A stretch of DNA of 64,000 nucleotides, taken from contig OZ022349.1 in NCBI GenBank assembly GCA_963989245.1, positions 11,075,167 to 11,139,166 of the forward strand. Direction: 5' to 3'. Every line of letters starts with the position of its first letter. Position 1 is the stretch's first letter. This document shows positions 1-12,689 of this stretch, piece after piece. Made by a program: the position numbers and the translations under genes. This stretch comes from Nansenia antarctica (taxonomy: Eukaryota; Chordata; Actinopteri; Argentiniformes; Microstomatidae). A model generated the notes under the pieces. It was not told the origin of the DNA and made no database searches. It saw nothing but the letters and a program-made list of their open reading frames with translations.

Positions 1-1032
1 AGTATTCAATGACTGCACAAATGGTGAACCACCAAATAAACTGATAAACATACAGTATATTATTATGTATGTCCAAGGTAATGCTAGGCTATAAATGGGA
101 GGAAATTGGTTAAGCAAATGGCAATCATTTTGTTTAAGTCATCTGTTCTCTTGAGGTAAAACAAAAGCAAATAAAAACAAATATTCACAAAAGCAGTTAT
201 AATTAGGACTTACATGTTTGAGACATGGGTGTGGGAAACAAGTTGAGGTTGTAGGAACCAGACTTTCTTTGCATTCCTGTCAAATCAGCTCTTCAAGGCC
301 ATGTTTAGTCACAGAAGGCCAACTGACGCAGGTCTAGACAAATATTTGTTGGTGATGGAAAAAAAGAGCAACAGGACTCAAAATCATACTGAACAACTTG
401 TTTGTAACAACTAGTGTTATACTAATTCAAGACTTGCACAGTAAAGGGTACAGTAGGCACCTATCCTATTGCTTCATCGGTTAATACCTCTAGTGGGGGT
501 AGGTCGGGGGGAGACCCCAAACTGCCCCCATAACACGGACCTATAGAACAGCCTGCAGTTGCACAAGCGCTTATAGCTAATTTATATTATGGTACATTTC
601 TATCGTCTTCTGTATGTCCCCAATAACACAACGTGATGGAAGTGCACCGGAAAGAGGAAAGGCATAATGGGACAACAAGGGTTGACATTCAGTTTATTAT
701 GCATTCATAACGTGTGATGGTTGGTTTCCTCAGCGGATTTGACAATATAATCACAGGCATTTAAAGACATTTATGATATAGCCTACAACTCTGGCCCAGG
801 TATATTGATGTAATGTTAATTAATGTATGCATGTGTCATAGTACCATCATCTGCATGTTTGTAATAGCTGTATATTAATTTATGCACTACTATCACTAAT
901 TTCTACAAAACAACACTTGACTCTCCTTTTTGATTGATTTAAATTATGGTGATTGAGCATGATGATAACTCTTAATGATCATCTTCATAATTGCCTTAGT
1001 CCCTCCCAAGTCTTTGGCTTCAGTGTGTGACA
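1..1032. other. gene-free left edge
   Basis: AT-rich sequence with no recognised gene and no clear repeat. On the minus strand an AATAAA hexamer (complement of TTTATT at 693-698) lies about 340 bp past the stop codon of the 1033-2141 gene and could be its polyadenylation signal. That is inference from spacing only. Confidence 0.4.
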
Positions 1033-2141
1033 TCAAAGGAAGCTCCTCTCCAGATCTCGTGCAGATATGGTCCTGAAATGGTAGGATGAGAGGAAGAGAG
1101 GAGGGTAGGGCCCCACGGAGGGAGGAGGGGACAAGCAGGGGGGCGCTGTGATCACAGAGGGGGTGTCATCCTCAGCTCTCTTCCACATTTCTCTCTCTCT
1201 ATCAAACGCTCCTACAGAGCCGTAGAAGGCAACGGTCGGGGGTTCCGGGAGATCGAGGATTAATTCTAGAGAAACAGACAGACAGACAGACAGACAGACA
1301 GAAACAGAGGGAAAAACTACAAGTGAGAAATAACAGTACTTACTGGTTCCAGTAATATCAGAGAACATACCAGAGGGGAGGCTGGTGGAGGTAGATGCCG
1401 GAGAACAGTGTGTTTGGTACCATTCCATGCATTTACAACGAGCCTGTCCTCTGATTTCTACCTCCACCAGCCTCCCCTGGAACCTTCAGTGTCTACGGTA
1501 ATATGCAACATTTCCAGGACAATATATTTTATGTCACTAGAAAGATTCCAAACTTTGTTCAGAATATCTTTGTATATAGAATAGAATTATGTCAGTAGTA
1601 TTACCTGAGTCGTCACGCAGCTGAGTGTGCAGGTAGGGGTGTTTGGTGTAGAACCTGTTGTAGATGCAATAGACGACGCCCATCAGAGTAACGGTTCCCA
1701 CGGCTGCTGCTATGAACACGGCAACAACGTCTGCGTCTTTGATCCCATATGCATCTGTGAGGCAGAGTATTACCCCCACACACACACACAGACACACGTG
1801 TTAAGCCTGCCAATATCTCCTACTGTATGTATATACTAATACAAAACATTAATTTCTTTCCATCTTGAGATATCTGTCTGAATTGTCTTTCTCTAAAGAA
1901 AAAAACATCCATCCTGTTTATCTGTGTGCTTCTTTGAATGTCCCCCTCTCTGTGACTCACACATCTGCTTGATGTGGTTCTCTTGTTCTGTCCTCAGGAC
2001 ATTCTGAAGCTGGAGGTCAGGGGGTGGGGGCGGGTGGACCCCCTGGTCAGGCTGGTGGTGTGGGGGGCTCTGGGACCAGCTCAGTGGGAGAACCACACAC
2101 AAACATACAGCTACCAAGCTTCTTTTTAGGAGGGTGTCCAT
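1033..2141 (-). CDS. small single-pass type I membrane protein, possibly GFY-like
   Basis: Three coding exons on the minus strand: 1961-2141, 1605-1754 and 1033-1265. Donors GTGAGT and GTAATA and acceptors CACAG and TCTAG join in frame to 187 aa. Residues 1-23 look like a signal peptide ending near WSQ. A short Pro/His-rich ectodomain (25-60) follows, then a membrane helix at about 70-92, then a cytoplasmic tail with Pro-rich patches ending in RSFL. The juxtamembrane tail reads HPYLHTQLRDDSELILDLP. From memory this resembles the region after the membrane helix in mammalian GFY (Golgi-associated olfactory signalling regulator). Human GFY also lies near SLC6A16, the next gene here. The long repetitive ectodomain of mammalian GFY is absent. 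The exon structure is well supported; the GFY assignment is tentative, and otherwise this is an uncharacterised membrane protein. Confidence 0.6.
1371..1479. repeat. fold-back repeat, copy 1
   Basis: Both arms are present: GGGGAGGCTGGTGGAGGTAG on the left and CTACCTCCACCAGCCTCCCC on the right. It lies in intron 2 of the small membrane protein gene, about 105 bp from exon 3. Confidence 0.8.
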
Positions 2142-2176
2142 ACCATAAATCTAACCTGTGAGAAAGAGAAATTGGT

Positions 2177-2743
2177 CAGTGTTGAGGAAGCTACTTAGCT
2201 ACTAAGTTAAATGTATTTAAATAAATGACTAATTACTTTACAAGGGAAGAAGCTTAACAACACTACAGCTACCCTTGAGAGAAATATAATTTGTCAAACT
2301 AAAGCTACTTTGAAAAGTATAGTTCACTACATCGAAACGGCTTCGTCCGACACACGGGCAGTCAGTTACTAAAAGATGAAAGAATACTGAAAGATGACCA
2401 GTCTGTATAGAAACTGAAACGACAGAAACACTCTGAAATCACTGAGAAAGATAAAAACAGGTGAGGTGGAGCAAAGTCGGGAGATGGGAAGCAGTTGGGG
2501 AATAAATAGTAGGGAATTTGAAGTTCAAGGGCTGGAAAAATCGTTAAATTCCTATTCCTTTTTTGTTTTGTGAGGAAATGTAGTTAGCAACAGTGGCTCA
2601 CTACACCGCTACATGGCAATAAAGTAGTTAACTACTGAAGATACTACTAACTTTTGAATTGTGTTTAACTACCACCAAGTTACTGCAAAATTAAGTTAAA
2701 CTAGTAGTTGACCTACATGCAGTGGAACTACTCCCAAACACTG
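2177..2743. mobile_element. hAT-like relic with CAGTGTT ends
   Basis: The left end CAGTGTTGAGGAAGCTACTT pairs imperfectly with the complement of the right end, CAGTGTTTGGGAGTAGTTCC. The interior is rich in GTAGTTAACTAC-like motifs, as in non-autonomous hAT elements of fish. No matching 8-bp target duplication is visible, so it is old or misbounded. Confidence 0.45.
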
Positions 2744-5384
2744 GATTTTTTTATCTGTTAGACACTTGGCCCTCAGCATAAAATGCACATTTCAACCAAG
2801 AGCTCTCTCCTCTAAAAAGAAAGGAAAAGCTTCTATAAGACACAAATCACACAATAGAATACAGTATACCCGCTGTTCCATTGAATCCACTAATATGAAA
2901 ATATATTTCAGAAACAGCTAGTCACTAGTTATCATCATCTATTTCTATGGTGATGTGCTTTTTCTGTCATTTTTACCTGGTATTGTAACCGGATCCTATT
3001 CCCTCTCTTTGTGCCAGGTGTATTCACTCTTCTTTCACTCTCTTAACTGTAATCCCTTTATCTCTTCCTCTTGTTAGCCTCTCCTGTGGTGTCCCAGGGT
3101 GATTGACTGGAGCCTGTATCCAAGACGACCACCATCCCCAGACACTTAAATATCCAAACAAAGCAGAGAATCTTTGCCACTTGTCGTGGAAATCTAAGTG
3201 CAGACTAGTTGGTCCTTGGTGAGACTTCGGCAAAGATGCACATACACAATACTTGTTCTTTTAAGTCTTTAATAAATGGTTGCAAGCATAGCTCTCCACT
3301 TCTAGCAAACAGAGGGCCCAGAATACAGTTAGAACATACAGTTTTCATACCTTTCCAAACCCCCTCTCCAGGGCGGGGTTTTCACACGTTAGTATCTATG
3401 GTGGTAGACTCGACCGAATGAGGTGATCTCTGAACAAACAATGATTCCTTTGCAAGGAACCACACACTCTTATCTCTTGGAACAGTTGGAACTTTAGGTG
3501 CTTACTCAGCTCTGCCTCTTTCGTCCTTTCAGGGTCATCCACATACCAAGGCCCAATCTCATTTCACCCCTTGGTCCTCAATTTTAGCGTGTTCACGCGT
3601 AGGCTAGGGGTGTCCCAATTCTTGTTTTCATGTAGGGGTAGGGCCAAGTGGTAGGGCTACATAGCCTTCCAAACTGAGGTTTTGAAGGACCAGACTCCGA
3701 AGAGAGCCACAACACTCCATAGTGTTTGTAACATTATTAAGGACAGGTGGTAAATACAATGGCACACTATGCCGTCCCCTGAGAGACAAACACACGTTTC
3801 TTCTTTAACTAAGGCAAGGAAATCATACACAAGGGAAATAGTCCAAACTTCCCCGGCCAGAAGGTAGCCCCTTCCAAGTAGAGCAAGGAGTGACATGCTG
3901 GTTACCGGTTGCTCTAGTACACATGGTTAATACTTCATATCTAGGGGTTAGCCTACATGGTAATCCACAACTACATAAATGTTTAATAATCAATAACATT
4001 AGAGTCATTAAAAGCATGTTAAAAGGCAGTATTAGATGTTGATAAACTATTAGTATTACATACACATATTTTGCCATTACACACTTGACACACAGGCCAG
4101 TGAAGTCCAAGTCAGGTTCATTTGTGACATGGCTTGCTCATCTTTTGTGGATGAATAAGCAGACCATTTTCGCCGACATCACGACCTGTTAAGTAATTCG
4201 ACTGGTTTGCTAAATTAAGAGTCTGTCTGTGTTGTCGATCAATCTATTGAGTGTACTGCTCACTGCCAATAACACCCTAATGAAGTAAATCCTGTGAAGA
4301 AAGATAATGTCACCTAGATAGAAGTATGTCAGGCTGACACCACTCCTAATATAAAAGCACAGACAATTGTTCAAGGTTTTGCAATTAAATGTATTTGTAC
4401 AACAAGCTGCACAGATGTTTTCACTGTACCGGTACATTCAAAAAAATAAATTTTCATTTGATCCTTTAACTCCAATGTGAGAATACTTAAAAAATAACAA
4501 ATACTTACAAAAGGACATCATCATCTGTTTAAAAAAACTGAGGCTAAAAAGCGATCAAATAAAATCAGCAACATGCGTTTTCTATTGATTTCACCATGTT
4601 GATCATTTCAAACACAGCCAAGGTAAGAGACCAAAAATACACAAACATAATTCTAGCCAGTTCACATATTTTTGTAATTATACATTGAAATTGCTTATCT
4701 AAAGTTTTAGAAAGACGGGAGAAATATATTAGACGTAGCATTATATTACCATCTATACAATCTATACAAACGTGCATCCGAAAACACATAATATGGCTCT
4801 TCTGTGTTCGTAAAAACGTACAATAATGTTAAAACATATTTAAAAACCATGTTGAAACCAATGACCAATTGTGTTCATCACTGGATCATCCGCAACCAAC
4901 AGTATACAGCATGGAGGACCTAGGCACTTTACATCTGTAGCCTAGCCAAAACAATTTCAACAGGTTAAAGTTCAATAATAACCATTTTCTTAAATAAATA
5001 ACCACAGGTTATATTATTCTATTGGGCTTGTTGACACTGGAGAGTTCTGACTAAAAGATAAGAATGTACCTGGCTTCCACATTTGCAATAGTATTGCCAA
5101 CAAAATGTCATAAATTTGGCACGGTACAGAGACTTCATTCATCTTTTGGAATTATGCTAATAAATGGCTAATGAACAATTACTTCAACATATCAATGCTT
5201 TGATCCACAAGTGCATGAACTTGAATATTGTTCTTAAAGTATCACTGAAGGAAAAGATCAAGTACTCAGCAGGCTATACTCTCAGTAATATTTGCCTTTT
5301 TCTTTCCTTTTTGGAAAATATGTAGCATATGCACCAAGTTACCTTGTAACACCTAAGATAGGATTACAGAAGTGAAACGTATAA
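2744..5384. other. gene-free intergenic stretch
   Basis: No convincing exon on either strand. The section around 3530-3660 (caaggcccaatctcatttca, later ggggtgtcccaattcttg) looks like old transposon sequence, but no paired ends could be set. Confidence 0.4.
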
Positions 5385-5536
5385 CAAAGGGGAGGCTGGT
5401 GGAGGTAGAAATCAGAAGGTGGGGGCATTACATATCATTATAATGCAAAATTGATGAAATAAAAAGTCATCATCATGACAATCATTTAAATCCATGCATC
5501 ACAACGAGCATGTACTCCCGATCTCTACCTCCACTA
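5385..5536. repeat. fold-back repeat, copy 2
   Basis: The left arm GGGGAGGCTGGTGGAGGTAG is intact. The right arm is decayed, reading ATCTCTACCTCCACTAAAAC in place of the usual ACCAGCCTCCCC. Confidence 0.65.
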
Positions 5537-5670
5537 AAACAGTCCCTGCTTTTACTTACAAAGTCATACAATCAGAGGGACAACACCCATCCGCATCCAA
5601 CCAGTAGTAGAAGGAGTTCTTCAGATGGCACCTTTAAGGAATTCCATACCACTCCAGGACAGTACATGTA

Positions 5671-5823
5671 CGGTGGGAGAAATAAGTATTGAACACATCA
5701 ACATTTTGTCTGGATAGTTCGAGTTAATACCGAAGTCTGGTGCAAATGTCACTTGAATAGGCTCATTGGAAATACATTAACTGGACAAAATGTTGATGTG
5801 TTCAATACTTATTTCCCACACTG
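5671..5823. mobile_element. 153-bp Tc1/mariner-type MITE
   Basis: Nearly perfect 40-bp terminal inverted repeats begin CGGTGGGAGAAATAAGTATT on the left and, in complement, CAGTGTGGGAAATAAGTATT on the right. TA dinucleotides flank both sides (5669-5670 and 5824-5825). The right interior (GAGTTAATACCGAAGTCTGG) matches the same position in the 1.6-kb Tc1 copy at 18566-20167, so it looks like an internally deleted relative of that family. Confidence 0.85.
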
Positions 5824-6144
5824 TATGACATCATCAAACACAAGAGTGGAGAGAAGCACCTGAAGTCAATTGTAATGTTTGAACTTGTCTTGGCAACACC
5901 CAACTCCTCTCTTGTTATGACTGTGAGGCCATCTCACAACAGAGTCTTTTATAACTAATCATTTCCTTTTTTTCAACAACACATTTTCGTTCCATGTATA
6001 CATTCAGCTGTATAACAGCTGTATGCATTCCTCCTGGGTCCCACTGTGTGAAGTCTCATGGCAGCCCAACTGTTGAGTTTGAGTTCACCATCTTACCTTC
6101 ACACATTCTAGTCTGTACTTGCTCGCTCCCTCGCTCTCCCTCCC

Positions 6145-8668
6145 TCACAAACCTGTCGAGTCCTCCTCCTCCTCCTCCTCCACCCCTACCGTTGGTGAGA
6201 GTAGTCTACAGCTCTCTTCAGCCAGTGGCCTGGGAGAATTCTGTGTGGTCCCGTTCCTTCCCTTGTGTTCCTCCAATAGGGCGGCGATGGGGGTGTCACA
6301 CTCCACGGTGCTGCACTTGGTGTACCTGCCTGTCTCCCCGTCCAGGCCACTGCCGATGGAGTTCTGTCTCGCCCTGGCCTTCAGGGTGGCGTGGAGGTAG
6401 CCGAGGGGGACGGGCAACGTGGCAAAGATGATCAGAAGACCCATGACAGCCAGGGCCCAGTCTGGGTAGTCCAATTTCATCTCTGATGCCTGGGCGGAAA
6501 GTGGGGGGGGGGGCAGACATACAGCGGGGGAGAGGGTTAAATACAAGTACTCACTGTTGTGTTAAGAGTGCTGTGCTTAGGGTAAGGGTGTCATTTTGTA
6601 ATGAGTATTTTAGACAGACAGGCAGAGGCAAGCTAGAGGGGAGGGCTTACTGCTATAGAGTTCAAGTCTCTATAGCATCCTTATCAAATACAATGTTGTT
6701 TTTTGGAGGCAAATACTGACAACATCCTCATATTCCGTGAAGCCACCATGAAGCTATCATGAAACTATCATGAAGCCACCATGAAGCTATCATAAAGCTA
6801 TCATGAAGCCACCATGAAGCTATCATAAAGCTATCATGAAGCCACCATGAAGCTATCATGAAACTATCATGAAGCCACCATGAAGCTATCATAAAGCTAT
6901 CATGAAACTATCATGAAGCTATCATGAGGCCACCATGAAGCTATCATGAAGCTATCATGAGGCCACCATGAAGCTATCATGAAGCTATCATGAAGCTATC
7001 ATAAAGCTATCATGCCCTGGAGGACACAGGTGGAGGAGCCTGGGGAGAGCCCGTACCGTAGCTTGGTTCCAGGCGGTGTAGGTCGGCCGTTCCAAAACCA
7101 TCCTGAGCAGACTAGCACCCAGCAGCCCCAGCATGGCCACGAGACACACATACTTCCACAGGTACTTATAGACCACCGGGGGGCGCCAGCCCAGCATCTT
7201 CTCTATGTCATCTAGGAACCTGGAATTCAGACACAACAAGACATTGATTGACATTGAAATCAGTGCTTCCTTGCAGAAGTCCCACTCCAGACATTCCCCC
7301 CGGGGAGAGTAGGGAGGAGCAAACTGTCTGCGTCGTCAGAAACTTGTCTCCCGGCAAGTTTCACCCTCAAACCGACTTGACTACTCCTAAGAAACAATTC
7401 ATCTGTCAATAATTGTTGATGTTTTTCCTCCAGCAAATTTCTTAGTAACATGACTTTGAAACTGGAAAAGCAGTTGTGTGGTTGAATGCGAGGCATTTAT
7501 TTAGTTTGGAAATGTGGACTGAAGTTGTGAATCATTGGTTTAGTTCCACATTTAGGACAACATGCTCACTTAACCCTGAATAATGAATTCTAATAGGGTT
7601 AGACTCAATTCCTTAAATCATTTTCTTCATCCATGACAGATCATCTCCCACTGTAGAGTGAGTTTGTACAGTTTAAGTTTTTGAGGTCAAGGATGAGATG
7701 CATGCGAGATATGCGATACGGTATCTGACAGACACTGTTGAGATCTTACCGGTCAGCTCCGTAGACCCACGACACGGCAAAAGTCTCGAAAATGACCACG
7801 ATGATGAGGGGGAGCGTGGCGGAGTAGTCGTCAAACATCGCCACAAAGTAGTTCCCACAGCGCTGTGTGAACAGCAGGCCTATCAGGAAGCCCACCACAC
7901 AGCTACACACTGGGGAGAGAGAGAGAGAGAGAGAGATGCACAGAATCAGACACACCACTTCTTAAAAGGTGGACCAGTCAACGCAGGCACACCCGCAAGC
8001 ACACGTACGTACCTGTGAGCAGGGTCTTGTGTCGGGCCAATGTTTTGAAGTTGTCTGTGAGGGGAGCGAGGATGCCCTCCATGGTTCCAAACATGGTGCT
8101 GAGGCCCAGGTTAAGCAGCATGAGGAAGAACAGGGCAGACCAGAAGGGACTGGCGGGAAACAGAGACATGGCCTCCGTGAAGGCAATGAACGCCAGACCT
8201 GTCCCCTCCACACCCTAAGGCAGACGGGTCTTTACAAATAGCAATGTACCAGCTCAAATTAAAATGTACTACAATTGTGTGTTGGGAGACCAGAACGGTT
8301 TGGTTTGTTCTCAAACGAGGGTCATCACTCACTCAACGGGACAGAGAGAGACGGGTAGAGGGACGCTCTTAGGGAGCAGGACAGAACTTTTAGAATAGGG
8401 TGTATGGAATGGAACGGAACAAAACAACCGTTACCTTTTTCATCTCGTCCTCCAGGCTACAGTCGGTGAGGTTGCCAGGCACCTTGTTGCCATGGAGCCC
8501 GTACCACTCCCTATAGGCCTCCAGAGAGACGGAGCTGGGCTCTGATAGGTTGAATGAGGGCAGAAAGTCGAGGTTCACGGGGCTAATGGGGAGATGCTCA
8601 GACAAATACCCCAGATTTCTGAGGGAGAGAAATATACGGTCGGTTCACTTTCCATCATCAGCAAGTGT

Positions 8669-8736
<68 letters not shown>

Positions 8737-9403
8737 GACACACACACAGACACTTCCTCACCTCTCCACACAGCGCAGGGCGATGTCCTTGGCCCTAAAG
8801 CCCAGCACGGCGAACACGACCAGCGAGGCGAGGACGGAGGTCAGGAAGTTGATGGTGGACACGGTGAGGGCGTCGCGGTGGCAGTTGTTGTTGCGCGGGT
8901 TGTAGGAGGAGTAGGCGATGACCGAGCCGAAGCCCAGTCCCAGGGCGAAGAACACCTGGGTGGCAGCCTGGCGCCACACCTGCACGCTACCCCAGATCTC
9001 CAGCTGGAAGCAGGGGAGGAGAGAGGGGGGGAGGGGACAGGGGGGAAGGGTTTAGACATACTAGATGCTAAGTGGGGATTCTTGGGACGGCCCTACGACA
9101 CACCTTTAAACCCTCCCCCTGTCGCTGGGTCATATAAGGTTGAGAAGCAAGTGGGGGTACCTACCTTAGGGTAGAACATGTATGTGATGCCCTCTGCTGC
9201 CCCGTCCAATAGGAGCCCCCGGATCAGGAAACACAGGAGGACCACGTAGGGGAAGACGGAGGAGAAATACATCACCTAGGAGGAGGAGGAGAGGTTAAGA
9301 TAACAATGAACAGGGGCTACATTGTTGGTTTATCCGGCTAGCCTCACAAGAGTCTGATTTAACGGACACAGACACACAGACAGACAGACACACTCACACA
9401 CAC

Positions 9404-9475
<72 letters not shown>

Positions 9476-11268
9476 AGACACAGACACAGACACACACATG
9501 AAACTACTCTACTGTTTACACTGCAAATATGCCCTTACTGGAATCAGGCAGACTCCTCTCCAACCATGACACATACTGTAGTACACAGTACACAGAGTAC
9601 ATTTCACCACCGTCAGAACTGGGGGTAGTGGGTGCTCTACACCACACATCCTCAACCCTCAGATAACATGATCCTAGGCCTGCATCCCACCCTGCATCCA
9701 AAGTCCCTGACAAGTGCTACTGGTTCACTCGTTCAGACATTAACACTGCTTCCTCACACTTCACTCACGTCAGTCAAAACAGGACCCAGTGAGACCCAGA
9801 GGCTATTATCAAAACAGCCTCCGTCTGTTCTATGGCCTGGTCCCTGGTTCCCTACGACCCGGTTCTCAGGTGCAGTACCTTCGCTGAGGACTTGATGCCC
9901 TTGAACATGCCGAGGCAGACGATGGTCCAGGCCCCCAGCAGGCAGCAGGTGATGACGGGGTTGAACTGGCCCGTCTCGTTGATGGAGTCTGTGGTGTCCA
10001 GAGCCTTCCGGAACCAGAAGTACGTGGTGGGGCTGGAGTCCGCACACTCCTTCACTGGGAGGGGGGGAGAGAGAGAGACCGGGTCAGGTTTTTCATGGAT
10101 GTGGTCTTTCCGACGGACGTGCTGTTATACTTTCATATTTCATTTCAGGCCATTGACATATTTCCTAACCGATGGATCCAGATCCTCATGTCCCTCCTGA
10201 ACTAGCCCCATCCATTCTCAACCAATGATTATATATGGAACTGACACAGAACATGGACAGGACAGAAGGAGTCTTGTGTTTACCTGTGGTGTTACCCTGT
10301 GCAGGACACTGCTCCCAGGGTAGGGGGTACTGAAAGGAGTTCCCCAGGTAGAACAAGCTCCATCCGATGATGACGTTGTAGTAGAGAGCCACAAAGAAAC
10401 AAACCTGGAAGGAGAGGAGAGGAGGGGGTATGTAAGGAAGAAGAGGAGAGGAGGGGGTATGTAAGAAAGGAGAGGGTAAGGAGTGGAGGGGGTATGTAAG
10501 AAATGAGAGGGTAAGGAGAGGAGGGGGTATGTAAGAAAAGAGAGGAGAGGGTAAGGAGAGGAGGGGGTATGTAAGGAAGGAGAGGGTAAGGAGAGGAGGG
10601 GGTATGTAAGGAAGGAGAGGAGAGGGTAAGGAGAGGAGGGGGTATTTAAGGAAGGAGAGGGTAAGGAGGAGGGGGTATGTAAGAAAGGAGAGGAGAGGGT
10701 AAGGAGAGGAGGGGGTATTTAAGGAAGGAGAGGGTAAGGAGGAGGGGGTATGTAAGAAAGGAGAGGAGAGGGTAAGGAGTGGAGGGGGTATGTAAGAAAG
10801 GAGAGGAGAGGGTAAGGAGAGGAGGAGGTATGTAAGAAAGGAGAGGAGAGGGTAAGGAGAGGAGTGGGTATGTAAGGAAGGAGAGGGTAAGGAGTGGAGG
10901 GGGTATGACATGCCGATGTCTTAAGCAAAGTAAAAACAGTGTTTTTATTTCCATGGAAGGGGGAAGTGAATCGTGTTGAGTTGCCAATGCCCGTAAAGAT
11001 AAGGAACGGAAAGGGTGGTGATTATTGTTAATGAGCGCAGTGATGGAATGGTTTCTGTCAACAAATCAGATTGTTATCACAACGTTTTATAGCGCTTTAT
11101 AACTCCCCACGTAAAAATCCCCACGTAAACAGAAGTGTTAACGGTAGCAGGAGCTGGCTAATCTTTAACCTTGAGACACTGTTTGGTGTTCTCATGTCTA
11201 ATCAGATTATGCATGCATGTCGTGTGTTTTTTTCCATCATTTTTTCTAAGTGTGTGCCTGTACATACC

Positions 11269-11359
<91 letters not shown>

Positions 11360-12689
11360 GCATGTGGCGTCTCTCACCACACAGCTGGAGTAGCCTATCC
11401 CAGACAGTTTGGGGGAGATGTGCTTCCAGACCCCGATGCTGCCCTGCCTGATGGCCTGGCCAGCTGCCAGCTCCAGGAAGAACAGAGGGACGCCCACCAG
11501 GATCATCAGCAGCACGTACAGCAGGAGGAAGGCTCCTGGAGGATGGAGGGATGGAGAGAAAAAGAGAGAGAGAGATGTCGAGTCAACCTTTGCCTTTGCA
11601 GAGTCGAGTCTCCTGCTCACCCTCAGTGAATTGGCAACCTGGCTCTCACCCCTGCTCAGACACCTTGTGATGAAAGCTGCTTTGTCATTTTCCAGTCCGC
11701 TGCCCTAGAGGTATGCGCGGGCCTGAGATCTCAGCCCTAGCCCGGCCCAAGCCCGTGGCATTCAGGCCCGGCCCTACCCTACCCTACCCTACCCTAGCCA
11801 ACAAGCTAAGCATTTACCCCAGCCCAAGGCCTACCCGGGCCTGAAGCCTATCTTCACGCTAAAACAGAATTCCACTCTCAATGGAGAATGAATCAGGCAA
11901 AAACAGGAACGAACTCGGTTGAAAATGTAATGAACTCGTTGTGCCACGTATTCACTCCCCTGGCCTCTACGCATGAACACTTCCTTTCTGAGTGCTTATG
12001 CGTTCGCTTGCAGAACTTCACAAGAGGAGCAACTTATCACAAAAAAGCCATTGTGTATTTTAGGTGGTAAACGTTAAGACGAACTAATCTGTCCATGGTG
12101 TCGGGCCCCGTCGGGCTTGCAGACCTCTACTCTGCCACCCCCCCCGATATCTAATGTGAGACAATGACTGGGGTTGTGACAAACTACTACTGTGTTATGA
12201 CATCAAGGACTGATACTTACTTAGGTCTGTGTATAAATAACTTCACCGTAAGGCATTTAAAACAAAGTTTGGACACAAAACGCCATCCAACTAGATTCCT
12301 CTTCGAACTGTGTGAAGATTCACAACAATGAAATGAAGAAAGTATCGGCACACCTGATGATGACACTGCCGGTCATTAACCGCAGTGACTTTTTCCCAAC
12401 TAAGGAGTGTTGCATGGAGTTTTTCTTTACAGTTTCAAGAATCACAACAGTGTCATCTCCACTCACCTCCTCCGTTCTGATGGCACAGGTAGGGGAACCT
12501 CCAAACGTTGCCCAGGCCGACGCTGAAGCCCACCTGGGCGAGGAAGTACTCTAGTTTACTGTTCCACCCGTCCCTGGCCGGAAGGTCGATCACCTCCTCC
12601 TGGCTGTCCTCGCCAAACGACCCCTCCAGCTGGGACTCTGAGGTGACTGTCGTGTCATCGTCATTGGGCAGAGGGGGCTTCTCCTCCAT
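6145..12689 (-). CDS. slc6a16: SLC6 family sodium-coupled transporter, SLC6A16-like
   Basis: Eleven coding exons on the minus strand: 12467-12689, 11378-11535, 10284-10404, 9879-10054, 9165-9275, 8762-9003, 8435-8618, 8013-8214, 7750-7909, 7057-7219 and 6145-6489. All phases join, giving 694 aa. The ATG sits directly after an acceptor (TTTTAG), so the 5' UTR is in an upstream exon. The protein has the 12-helix neurotransmitter:sodium symporter fold: TM1 has SVGLGNVWRFPYL (56-68), and later come GIGYSSCVVCF, ATQVFFALGLGFGSVIAYSS and GNYFVAMFDDYSATLP. The family branch is SLC6A15/16/17, amino-acid or orphan transporters of neuronal plasma and vesicle membranes. IFETFAVSWVYGADRF and ELAAGQAIRQGSIGVWK favour SLC6A16. 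The C-terminal tail is acidic (a run of Glu near the end). SLC6A15 is the main alternative. Confidence 0.92.
6738..7012. repeat. minisatellite in the last slc6a16 intron
   Basis: Irregular array of about 12-bp units (ATGAAGCTATC, ATGAAGCCACC, ATAAAGCTATC) arranged in higher-order 36-48 bp blocks. It ends about 45 bp from the donor of slc6a16 coding exon 10 (7057). Confidence 0.9.
8669..8752. repeat. (CA)n microsatellite
   Basis: CA repeat with CAGA interruptions at its right end. It lies in the intron between slc6a16 coding exons 6 and 7, beside the donor at 8762. Confidence 0.95.
9366..9498. repeat. compound CAGA/CA microsatellite
   Basis: Alternating (CAGA)n and (CA)n tracts in the intron between slc6a16 coding exons 4 and 5. 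Confidence 0.9.
10411..10905. repeat. purine-rich minisatellite next to a 3' splice site
   Basis: About 500 bp of variable units near 30-45 bp built from GGAGAGG, GGTAAGGAG and GGGGGTATGTAAG. On the transcribed (minus) strand it is pyrimidine-rich and runs up to the acceptor of slc6a16 coding exon 3 (exon edge 10404), so it extends the polypyrimidine tract. Confidence 0.93.
11275..11356. repeat. (TG)n microsatellite
   Basis: Roughly 40 TG units in the slc6a16 intron, about 20 bp from the donor of coding exon 2 (11378). Confidence 0.95.
11706..12129. mobile_element. hAT-like non-autonomous element with TAGAGGT ends
   Basis: The left end TAGAGGTATGCGCGGGCC resembles the complement of the right end, TAGAGGTCTGCAAGCCCGAC. 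The interior is G/C-rich with repeated GCCCGG and CCTACCCTACC. It lies in slc6a16 coding intron 1. No exact target duplication was found, so class and ends are provisional. Confidence 0.5.

Noticed and set aside
1344..1381. Possible 38-nt exon made from fold-back copy 1 (acceptor CCACCAG, donor GTAAGT)
   Set aside because: Splice-like motifs exist, but 38 nt would shift the frame, while direct joining of 1605-1754 to 1033-1265 keeps it open. At most a rare poison exon.
3657..4789. Several 70-95 aa minus-strand frames in the intergenic region
   Set aside because: No recognisable domains, no matching splice sites, composition like surrounding AT-rich DNA.
6738..7012. CRISPR-like array
   Set aside because: Units are contiguous and variable with no unique spacers of constant length; this is a eukaryotic minisatellite.
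10186..10911. 241-aa open frame of repeated LLTLSFLTYPLLSLPSP on the minus strand
   Set aside because: It is a read-through of a minisatellite in a slc6a16 intron and only its last part overlaps a true exon (10284-10404).
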